Source of the DNA: Macrostomum hystrix
Lineage: Eukaryota; Platyhelminthes; Macrostomidae
Length of the DNA stretch: 64,000 bases
Reading direction: 5' to 3'
Assembly (NCBI GenBank): GCA_950097015.1
Contig: CATNEN010000038.1
Span: 21,471,001 to 21,535,000 of the forward strand
Position numbers and translations under genes: made by a program
The notes under the pieces: model-generated
Databases searched by the model: none
What the model saw: the letters and a program-made list of their open reading frames with translations, nothing else
What the model was told of the DNA's origin: nothing
Part shown: positions 31,588-41,108 of the stretch, one piece after another
How the letters are laid out: each line of letters opens with the position of its first letter
Position numbering within the stretch: the stretch's first letter is position 1

Positions 31588-34500
31588 ATGTCAAAAGCTG
31601 CAGGCGGCCGCAAGCCAGCTTCCGAGCCGAACGAGTCGTCGCCGGCGCCGCCCCGGCCTCCCCTTCCGCCGCTGCTGCCAAATCAGGCCGAAGGCAACAT
31701 CGACACCGAGCGACGCCTCTTCGAGAGAATCTACGGCATCGTGGCGCTGGACCCGATTCCCCGACCGCCGAAGGATCATCACCTGGGCGAGACAATTAAC
31801 GAATTTCAGAAGTATCTGAATGAGACTCGCATTGAAAAGACGTTTCTGGGCCTGTTGAGAATACTGCTGAGCAAGACAAAGCTTCCTTACAATCCTTATC
31901 CCATGTTTTTAACCAATTTATACCGCTTCTCAGAGGGAAAGTACTTGCTCAGCACGCCTGCCTCAGAGATTCTGCCTTCCTTTCACATGGAGACTGATGA
32001 CACAAGAATCGATTACATCTACAAATCGCGCCACTCGAACCACATCTGGGGCCTGCCCTATCTGGTGCAGTGCTGCAGCCCGAACGACTTAAAGATCTAC
32101 GAATGGCTCGGCAGAGATGTTGTACCACCACCGTCGACTACGAGAAGTGCCGATTCCAACTACCTGATACAGCCCTGCGTGGCCATGATCGGCCAAGCCG
32201 TGTTCCAGGGCTCCTTCTATCAGTACGTGCCAATAATTCAGTTTCGAGTTGAGTACCGCATCATGGGGCCAGACATGACTCACGCGATCGAAGTATTTAT
32301 CAATATTGTCATCAAGGATCTGAACCACACGGAGAAGGAGTCCGACCACATCTTATTGGGAGTTAGTCTCCCAGTGGACCCACAGACTGAGCCCATGCGC
32401 TATTCATCAAAGTTTTGGCAGGTCGACGAAATCAACACTCGAGGTGACGCCTTCTGGGACGCCATGGTTGAAGCGGTGACTAATAAAAAGTACGTCGTCG
32501 CCGAATTGGTCCTAAGAGTCGATCCGAAAATGGGAGTTTATAAGCGTGGCCAGAAGCAGTACAGTTTCAACTTTGTTCAGCGATCGTATCGCAACCAGGA
32601 CCCCGAGCAACTCACGCCGTTCTCCGAGATGATGGAGGCCTGTCTGTTTGAGGGCATATTCATGGACCGAATGCACGCCGATTCCTACATTGCCACCTTC
32701 TGTCCCAGGGAAGAGCTGGTTGACCGCGATAAAAACTACAGACAGGAGCCGCCGGCGCCATTCATCAGGAAGTCTGTCCTGCGTCGCGGCGTCAAGGTTG
32801 AAAAGGACGTGCACACGGACGACCGGATTCGCATCGACGGCTTCCTCATTAAAGGGCCGATGGACTTCTCGCCAGACTCAAAGCGAGTCATTGACCCCGT
32901 GCGAACAGCCTGGGAGAAGCACATTGCCAGGAGTCATTTCGTGCCCGAGGCTTTCGAAGTAGTCCACCTGATGATTCTGCTCATGCTGCTGGACCGAAAG
33001 TCTTTCAGCGATGAGCATTTTATCCAGGTGCACAGGTTTCTTCGCTCCTCAGCCGCTCGCATGCACAGCCTGATGATGCAGAATCAGTTTATTCGCGAAA
33101 TAATCGAAAACTTCGATCGAGCCGAGGAGTCGCAAATTGTTCAGCGCCAGTTCATGGAGTACCGACACGGTATAAAGGACCTTCTAGATAGTGTCTACCG
33201 CGAGTGCAGCAGTGAGATGATCACGTGCGGACGGGCCATCGAGACGCGACTGCATGACATGAGTCACAGCGCTGAGGGCAAAGGATCCAACATCATACTT
33301 TCGCCAAAAAGTGTCCTGGACATGCGGTTCATCAACCACTATTGCTACCCAATATTTCTGCGCCTTGTAGAGGTCATGATGCCGCAGGTACCACTCATTA
33401 CAGCCTTCGTTGAACGGATCAGGCGCGCATACCCCGATGAGGTGCTGCGAATAGCCGATGCCATGCCAAATCCAAACGTCGTGTACGGCTACGAGGAGCC
33501 ATTGATAAGCAAGCAGCATCATCAGTTCATTGATACAGTACTAGCCGAGGCCGAGTGCAACGAATCGAAAGAGATCGCCAAGGAGACCGTGCTAATGCAA
33601 TACCTATTAGACACTAGAGTCGACGAAGTGTGGCAAGGCTTTATAATGGACATTCTTAGCAGCAACACCTTCCCTCAGAATCCTTATCCGCGTCTCATAA
33701 CGGAATTTCGTCAAGCCGCATTGAAGATGAATCTTTGGTATGACACTGATGAAAAGCTAGTGAAAGAGCTTTACCATGCAGAGCCTCAGCTGCTTGATCC
33801 TAGCACTTTTGTCTACCAGATGCCAGGTTCAGATGCCTTCGGCTACAAGAGCTCACTGTATGCCATAGATACCGCAGCATACTTTGCTCTCAGTTCATTC
33901 CTGTTTCCACTGGTGCATGAGAATTTCGTGGAGAAACGTGGCGTCTATCGGGCCTCCGTTTGCACCTGCACAGTTGGCGACGTCTCCACCTACGGTAGAT
34001 TAGATCCGTACCTCAGGCAGGTGCAAATGGCCGATCATATCTACATTAAAGGACCGATTAGGTGCAGCAGGGAAGGCATGGAGCTATTCACGCTGATTCT
34101 CACTGAGTATGCTACTCAGCTAGATCAGGAGCAAGGCGTTGTCGTGATGGGCATCTTTCTTGGATCGCTTTCGAAACGATGGTCAATCAAGGAGATCATT
34201 GAACGCAAGTCCACGTTTGTAACAGAGCTGGAACGCGTCCTGCTACAAAAGGAGAACATTTTTCTGAAGCTATATGCCCAATACGACTGGCGATACATTT
34301 GCGTTACAAAGTACTTCAGATACCGATATGTAAGCTTCGACAAGACCGAGTACGTCAAGTTCTTCGAAGAGATTCCCACTGAGCCCTATCAGAGCATCTT
34401 CTTCGACCAGGAGAAGGCCGCTTTTCACTTCAAACGAGGCGGTGCGCACGAGTGCTGCGACCCGTTCATCGGGCCGGCCATCCGCCAGAGCATGCTGTAC

Positions 34501-35178
34501 GCCGACGCCCAAATAGCTGAATGCCACCGACGCCAGGACTTCTTCGGCGTGCATCGCTGGCTGCTGTTGAAATCTCTGGCTAATAAAAGCGACAAGAATG
34601 TTGCCGAGGGCTGGCGGATGATGCACTCGACAGCGTCTGAGCTCAACTTTCTTAACTGCATCAACAAGGCCCTACAAGATCTGATATTCTACGTTCTCTC
34701 CGACATGACATTCGCTCAGACCAAGGCGGAAGAAGGGCCCGTAGATTTGAACCAGTACGGTATTGATGAGGCCCTATTTGCTTCCACCTACGCGGGGTAT
34801 TATCACAAGCTGATGGAGGTTCTCGGCAATCCGTTGTCCTTCGCGCCCGGGAGCATGTCCGGGTTTCTGCAGCGAAAGCTCAATTTCATTAGCGCGCAAT
34901 CGGCTAGCGGCAACTGTGTGCTCAAGATCGAATCGCAGAGCATTCGCGTGCTAGAGGAGGTTCGTCAGGCCACAATGTCCGTAGAGAATGCGGTGGCAGC
35001 CGACATGCACGAGTGCTGTCCCGAGGCTCGAGAGAGTGTAACTCAAATTCTTGCTCAGACGGCGCAGAAGCGACCTAGCGCCGAGGAGAGGACTGACCCC
35101 GCAGTCATCATCCAGGTGCCGAAAGCCACGGCAGCTGATCATCAGAACGAGTGGCATCAGGATTTGTACAATTTCTAA
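31588..35178 (+). CDS. 1196-residue protein with two dimerization/docking-like segments, unknown
   Basis: One uninterrupted coding exon. A 77-bp 5' UTR intron is visible just upstream (donor CAG|GTAAGAAG at 31422, acceptor TTTTTGCAG ending 31498), so the in-frame ATG at 31486 lies inside that intron and the ATG at 31588 (MSKAAGGRK) is the likely start. The N-terminus is proline-rich. Residues about 72-115 (YLNETRIEKTFLGLL, then LPYNPYPMFLTNLY) and about 668-712 (YLLDTRVDEVWQGFI, then FPQNPYPRLITEFR) share the helix-turn-helix pattern of RIIa/DPY-30 dimerization-docking domains, including the NPYP turn. A second shared motif is IKGP at about 421 and 820. This suggests an internal duplication. 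No enzyme motif, signal peptide or membrane segment is seen. Such docking folds are common in axonemal and AKAP-binding proteins, so a ciliary scaffold is a guess. I do not recognise the family. Confidence 0.85.
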   Translation: MSKAAGGRKPASEPNESSPAPPRPPLPPLLPNQAEGNIDTERRLFERIYGIVALDPIPRPPKDHHLGETINEFQKYLNETRIEKTFLGLLRILLSKTKLPYNPYPMFLTNLYRFSEGKYLLSTPASEILPSFHMETDDTRIDYIYKSRHSNHIWGLPYLVQCCSPNDLKIYEWLGRDVVPPPSTTRSADSNYLIQPCVAMIGQAVFQGSFYQYVPIIQFRVEYRIMGPDMTHAIEVFINIVIKDLNHTEKESDHILLGVSLPVDPQTEPMRYSSKFWQVDEINTRGDAFWDAMVEAVTNKKYVVAELVLRVDPKMGVYKRGQKQYSFNFVQRSYRNQDPEQLTPFSEMMEACLFEGIFMDRMHADSYIATFCPREELVDRDKNYRQEPPAPFIRKSVLRRGVKVEKDVHTDDRIRIDGFLIKGPMDFSPDSKRVIDPVRTAWEKHIARSHFVPEAFEVVHLMILLMLLDRKSFSDEHFIQVHRFLRSSAARMHSLMMQNQFIREIIENFDRAEESQIVQRQFMEYRHGIKDLLDSVYRECSSEMITCGRAIETRLHDMSHSAEGKGSNIILSPKSVLDMRFINHYCYPIFLRLVEVMMPQVPLITAFVERIRRAYPDEVLRIADAMPNPNVVYGYEEPLISKQHHQFIDTVLAEAECNESKEIAKETVLMQYLLDTRVDEVWQGFIMDILSSNTFPQNPYPRLITEFRQAALKMNLWYDTDEKLVKELYHAEPQLLDPSTFVYQMPGSDAFGYKSSLYAIDTAAYFALSSFLFPLVHENFVEKRGVYRASVCTCTVGDVSTYGRLDPYLRQVQMADHIYIKGPIRCSREGMELFTLILTEYATQLDQEQGVVVMGIFLGSLSKRWSIKEIIERKSTFVTELERVLLQKENIFLKLYAQYDWRYICVTKYFRYRYVSFDKTEYVKFFEEIPTEPYQSIFFDQEKAAFHFKRGGAHECCDPFIGPAIRQSMLYADAQIAECHRRQDFFGVHRWLLLKSLANKSDKNVAEGWRMMHSTASELNFLNCINKALQDLIFYVLSDMTFAQTKAEEGPVDLNQYGIDEALFASTYAGYYHKLMEVLGNPLSFAPGSMSGFLQRKLNFISAQSASGNCVLKIESQSIRVLEEVRQATMSVENAVAADMHECCPEARESVTQILAQTAQKRPSAEERTDPAVIIQVPKATAADHQNEWHQDLYNF

Positions 35179-36255
35179 TTGTGACACTTTTTGAAACTGC
35201 CTGTTCGCGTTTACTTTTTATATTACTTACGCTTGTTTTGCAGTAGTATACATCGAATATTGCTCTATACATCATTCAATAACTCTTATCACATCTTGTT
35301 GTTTAATTCAACGTGCGTCCGAAAAAAACATGAATCTAGGTAGATAGAAGACAGAAATGACAGTAAGCCAAGTTGGTCAGATGTACAGCCAGTGACAGCC
35401 TCATCTAAAGTGTGGTGCAATCAAGCAGTTCAGTCCGTGGACACCATGCACCCAATTCTACACCTATTGATCAGATACTTCTAGACTAGCTGGTACCTAG
35501 TAAGGTTCAGTGCCGTTAGAATCTGTAAAACAAATGCATTAAAAATGCGCTCGTACTTAAATGCGTGCATGCATTGTACACGTTTGCAACTAAATTTGAA
35601 TAAACACTCAGACTAGTGTTTCTGTGCACTGTGCATCGCTATATGACAGTTCTGATTTGATATTTCAATGTTTTCTACACTGTCAGATTGTCACTCGCCA
35701 AAGTACATGGCTGCATGCAGTATTTAAAGAAAAGAAAAAGCATGATTAATTAGTAGAGGAAAGCTGCAACGAATTTCTACAGAAAATTTCCGGCCAGTAA
35801 TGACGAAACTATAAATTGTGAGTCAATGTCCTGCAGGGTTGGAACTGCTGCTTCTAATATTTATTAATATTTCGCACAGTCTGACAACAGATCCAACTAA
35901 AGCAGGGTCTTGAGTGCTCGGCACTGATGCAGTGATGAGAAAGCTCAATTCTCAACGATATTGGATGATCATTATAATAGAAAGCTTTTTTGTGTCTTCC
36001 AAATGAGCTTCACTAGAATCGTGAGAAACAAACTGTACACACTCACAGCTACAGATACCTAGCCCGCCCATAGAGAATTTTATTACCTTCATGGAGTTTT
36101 AGCTATCTGACGACCTGATGACAATCTTGAACTTAAACTTAGAATTCTAATTGATCCTTAAAAACGATAATTATTTATTTTAATCAACCAAAAAATGCCG
36201 AACAAGTTTCAAATCCAACCGATTCTGATAACCTAGGATTAATCCAAACCTAGTA
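35179..36255. other. 3' flank and spacer
   Basis: AT-rich, non-repetitive. An AATAAA at 35599 could end the preceding transcript. No other feature recognised. Confidence 0.35.
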
Positions 36256-36257
36256 TA

Positions 36258-37800
36258 TTAAACAAAGGCTGATCCCAACCGATTCTGATAATCTAGGATT
36301 AGTCCCAACAGATTTTGATAATCTAGGATTAGTCCCAACCGATTCTGATAATCTAGGATTAGTCCCAACCTATTCTGATAATCTAGGATTAGTCCCAACC
36401 TATTCTGATAATCTAGGATTAGTCCCAACCTATTCTGATAATCTAGGATTAGTCCCAACAGATTTTGATAATCTAGGATTAGTCCCAACCGATTCTGATA
36501 ATCTAGGATTAGTCCCAACCTATTCTGATAATCTAGGATTAGTCCCAACCTATTCTGATAATCTAGGATTAGTCCCAACCGATTTTGATATTCTAGGATT
36601 AGTCCCAACAGATTTTGATAATCTAGGATTAATCCCAACCGATTTTGATAATCTAGGATTCGCCCCAACCGATTTTGATATTCTAGGATTAGTCCCAACC
36701 TATTCTGATAATCTAGGATTAGTCCCAACCTATTCTGATAATCTAGGGTTAGTCCCAACCGATTTTGATAATCTCGGATTAGTCCCAACCTATTCTGATA
36801 ATCTAGGATTAGTCCCAACCGATTTTGATATTCTAGGATTAGTCCCAACAGATTTTGATAATCTAGGATTAATCCCAACCGATTTTGATAATCTAGGATT
36901 AGTCCCAACCTATTCTGATAATCTAGGATTAGTCCCAACCTATTCTGATAATCTAGGATTAGTCCCAACCTATTCTGATAATCTAGGATTAGTCCCAACC
37001 GATTTTGATATTCTAGGATTAGTCCCAACAGATTTTGATAATCTAGGATTAATCCCAACCGATTTTGATAATCTAGGATTCGCCCCAACCGATTTTGATA
37101 TTCTAGGATTAGTCCCAACCTATTCTGATAATCTAGGATTAGTCCCAACCTATTCTGATAATCTAGGATTAGTCCCAACCGTTTATGATAATCTAAGATT
37201 AGTCCCTACAGATTTTGATAATCTAGGATTAGTCCCAACCGATTTTGATAATCTAGGATTAGTCCTAACCTATTCTGATAATCTGGGTTAATCCCAACCT
37301 ATTCTGATAATCTAGGATTAGTCCCAACAGATTTTGATAATCTAGGATTAGTCCCAACCTATTCTGATAATCTAGAATTAGTCCCAACCGATTCTAGTAA
37401 TCTAGGGTTAGTCCGAACCGATTCTAGTAATCTAGGATTAGTCCCAACCGATTCTAGTAATCTAGGATTAGTCCCAACCGATTCCGATAATCTGGGTTAG
37501 TCCCAACCGATTCTAGTAATCTAGGATTAGTCCCGACCGATTCTAGTAATCTAGGGTTAGTCCCAACCGATTCTAGTAATCTAGGATTAGTCCCAACCGC
37601 TTCTGATAATCTAGGATTAGTCCCGACCGATTCTAGTAATCTAGGGTTAGTCCCAACCGATTCTAATAATCTAGGATTAGTCCCAACCGATTCTAGTAAT
37701 CTAGGATTAGTCCCGACCGATTCTAGTAATCTAGGGTTAGTCCCAACCGATTCTAATAATCTAGGATTAGTCCCAACCTATTCTAGTAATCTAGGATTAG
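36258..37800. repeat. 30-bp minisatellite, first block
   Basis: About 51 units of ATTCTGATAATCTAGGATTA plus GTCCCAACCG. Variants (GATTTTGATATTC, TATTCTG, CGCCCC) recur in ordered groups, showing a higher-order repeat of about 360-420 bp between 36.55 and 37.1 kb. From about 37.38 kb the units switch to ATTCTAGTAATC. Confidence 0.95.
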
Positions 37801-37804
37801 TCCC

Positions 37805-38215
37805 AACCGATTCCGATAATCTGGGTTGATCCCAACAGATTCTGATAGTCTGGGGTTGATCCCAACAGATTCTGATAGTCTGGGGTTGATCCCAACAGAT
37901 TCTGATAGTCTGGGGTTGATCCCAACAGATTCTGATAGTCTCGGGTTGATCCCAACAGATTCTGATAGTCTGGGGTTGATCCCAACAGATTCTGATAGTC
38001 TGGGGTTGATCCCAACAGATTCTGATAGTCTGGGGTTGATCCCAACAGATTCTGATAGTCTGGGGTTGATCCCAACAGATTCTGATAGTCTGGGGTTGAT
38101 CCCAACAGATTCTGATAGTCTGGGGTTGATCCCAACAGATTCTGATAGTCTGGAGTTAAGCCTAGCCGATTCTGATCACCTAGGATCGTTCTCAACAGAT
38201 TCTGATAGTCTAGGA
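37805..38215. repeat. 30-bp minisatellite, second block
   Basis: The same 30-bp frame with a different consensus: ATTCTGATAGTCTGGGGTTG plus ATCCCAACAG. About 12 nearly identical units, so this end of the array was homogenised separately. Confidence 0.95.
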
Positions 38216-38219
38216 TTAA

Positions 38220-39575
38220 AGGCAATCTAGTCTTATAATAGAGGATAAATCCCAACCGATTCTGATTCTGGTAACACCTTCCTACAAGCTTAGATCCTCA
38301 AAGCTGCACATGCATGAAATTTACAGTTCGCTTTATATCGTATTTGTTATACGAGCGTTGATCACCTGTGCGTGCGAGCAAAGCCAGTATTTCTAGAAAA
38401 AACTGACGTTAATCTTATCTTAGGTTTCCGAAAGCGTGACTTCCTTTATGACTCCCATTCATATTTGTGACCCAATTTCAACTATACTGATAAGTAAAAA
38501 TCAAATATAAAACAGGCTAGTATATCGCTAGTACGAGTAGATTGCTAAAGTAAAGATTAGGGCGTGACGATATGAAGTGAGGCACAAACAAACACAAACC
38601 CGGTCATGTATCAGCTGCCACTCAGCTGACATGAAATTAACTGAGGACATGGCCCTTTCCTCTCCGCCTCAGAGCTCTGATGGGTTAAGGGTGCCGGTGA
38701 GAGAGACTGTGCGAACAAGGAGACTGCTAAATCCTTACTTCACGAGGAGGTGGGGTGGACTTCGCTGGGGAGAGAGAATAGAGTAATTTTAGCAGAGTGA
38801 AGTGAAAAAACCCTAGACAATGTACATCTCTACCTCTACCTTGAATGTACATCCAAAGCCGGAGGCTAGATAAATCTAAAATTAGCGACACCGCGGAGAG
38901 GCGAGTGAATGGGGGTTGCACCGATGGTTTTTGGGCGGAGTACAGTGGAGCCGCTGACTGGGGAGACGAGAAAATAGACCTTTGAAGGGAAAATGACCTG
39001 AAAAGCTGAAAGAGAAGCCTGCATGCAATGAATGGCTTGAGCTGGTGCGGCAGTGTTGAAGCCAGGAGGGTAATAATAATAGAGCTCTGCTGCTGAGAGA
39101 GTGAATAGAAACGGAGTTCTTCTGCAGGTTAGTGTACGAAGCCAAGTATTCTGTTCTTTTCTTCTGCGCTACACTCTCAAACTTCTTTAGTGTTTCATTG
39201 TGTTTTAAACGCAGCGATAGCTTTTTATGCAGTGTACATAGGACAGTGTACAGTGTACAAAGCTTATTTCAAAATGGTTCTCGAGAAGTAGCCAATAGTA
39301 TTATTGCCTGCTCTTAATCTGAACTAAAATTATGTATAAGAACCTCCCAATGCTCAGACAGCATATTGCGCCGGAACCCCGGAAGTGAAATTTAGCTTAC
39401 ACAGACAATACTAAGTGCACCTGCGCATGTTAAAAACTTAGAAGGATGTCAAAAAACAGTAACTACAGATTCTGTAACTAGGTCGTCAATAAGACTCCAA
39501 CAAATTCAATATGTATGGTGAGTCATTTGCTTTACTTTGTAATCGCAAACCAAGAATGTTAAAAAAATGTTAAGG
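38220..39575. other. Unassigned spacer
   Basis: About 1.35 kb with no recognisable gene. The part at 38570-39130 has mixed, fairly GC-balanced composition and short open frames only. Confidence 0.35.
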
Positions 39576-39584
39576 AATTCCGTG

Positions 39585-40015
39585 ACTGTACTTCAGTGCC
39601 TCAGGTATTTAAATGTCCCTCAGTGCCTCAGGTATTTAAATGTCCCTCAGTGCCTCAGGTATTTAAATGTCCCTCAGTGCCTCAGGTATTTAAATGTCCC
39701 TCAGTGCCTCAGGTATTTAAATAATGTCCCTCGGTGCCTCAGGTATTCAAATAATGTCCCTCAGTGCCTCAGGTATTTAAATAATGTCCCTCAGTGCCTC
39801 AGGTATTTAAATAATGTCCCTCAGTGCCTCAGGCATTCACCCACTGTCCTTTACTGCTTCAGGCATTCACTCACTGTCGGTTAGTACTTTAGACATTCAC
39901 CCACTGTCGGTTAGTACTTTAGACATTCACCCACTGTCGTTTAGTACTTTAGACATTCACCCACTGTCGTTTAGTACTTTAGACATTCACCCACTGTCGT
40001 TTACTGTCATTTAGT
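39585..40015. repeat. Two adjacent 27-30-bp minisatellites
   Basis: 39590-39835: CCTCAGTGCCTCAGGTATTT plus AAATGTC, later enlarged by three bases to 30 bp. 39838-40012: 30-bp units with TTAGTACTTTAGACATTCAC. The CATTCACCCACTGTC of the last first-type unit begins the second array, so one seems to have grown from the other. Confidence 0.92.
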
Positions 40016-40019
40016 GCAT

Positions 40020-40545
40020 ATAGGCTATGGTTTTAATTATGCATATTAACCATGCTTCGACCAAAAAAGTTAAATTTCTTAAAAAAGATACTTTTGTGCC
40101 TGATTGATTTTTAGATTCAAATATTCAAATATTCTAGTATTCTAATATCGATTAATTTTCCTAACTGCAAAAACAACTCGCTCGACCGCAAATTTTTCAG
40201 TGTACAAAGTTTAGTCAAACTGATCCTCGCTTTGGTTAGAAAAAAATCAATAAATAAAATGGGGATCAATCAATAAACTGTATGGGATCACATGCTCAGA
40301 TCTATAGCATAGAATGTAAACTCATGGGCTATACAATTGCGAAAGATATATGCAAGTTAATATGAAAACTTTGCATAACAAAATATTACCTACAAAAACA
40401 AGCAGTACATGATTCAAAAATAGATACTAATTTGTTTTACTTTGAGTCAAGCTGAACAGGAAAATAAAAAGTAACTTCTGGTGAGTCATGGGCGAAAGAT
40501 TAGATGATAGTATCTGTGCATTTTCCTTTATTTCTTACCTTACTC
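40020..40545. other. Unassigned AT-rich spacer
   Basis: No gene or repeat recognised. Confidence 0.35.
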
Positions 40546-40549
40546 TCTC

Positions 40550-40998
40550 CTCTACTCTCTCCGCTCTGCTTTTTGTTCTCTCCCCTCTTCTCCCCTCTTC
40601 TCCCCACTTCTCCCCCTCTTCTCCCCTCTTCTCCCCTCTTCTCCCCTCTTCTCCACCTCTTCTCTCCTCTACTCCTTCCTCTCTTCACCCCTCTCCCCTC
40701 TTCTCTCCTCTTCTCCCCTCTTCTCCCCTCTTCTCCCCTCTTCTCTCCTCTTCTCCCCTCTCCCCTCTTCTCCCCTCTTCTCTCCTCTTTACCCCTCTCC
40801 CCTCTTCTCCCCTCTTCTCCCCTCTCCCCTCTTCTCCCCTCTTCTCTCCTCTTCTCCCCTCTTCTCTCCTCTTCTCTCCTCTTCTCCCCTCTTCTCCCCT
40901 CTTCTCTCCTCTTCTCCCCTCTTCACCCCTCTCCCCTCTTCTCTCCTTTCTTCGCTCCCCTCTCCATTCTTATCTCCTCTCTCTTCTCTCCCCTATAG
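40550..40998. repeat. CT-rich minisatellite upstream of ABCA coding start
   Basis: Irregular CTCTTCTCCC units (about 10-11 bp) with CTCTCC and CACCCC variants, a pure pyrimidine plus strand. It is probably in a 5' UTR intron, since a TTTTCCCAG acceptor follows at 41103. Confidence 0.9.
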
Positions 40999-41108
40999 AG
41001 CTCTAAGTAGCTGAAGTGGCTAGAATTGCTTAAATCAAATATTGCATGATTCTAAAATAAGAAAACATGAAAAAATGGGAATTTCTGAACTTGATTTTCC
41101 CAGTCCGC

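Noticed and set aside
37380-37800. GGGTTAG occurrences resembling telomeric repeats
   Set aside because: They sit inside a 30-bp minisatellite unit and do not form consecutive hexamers.
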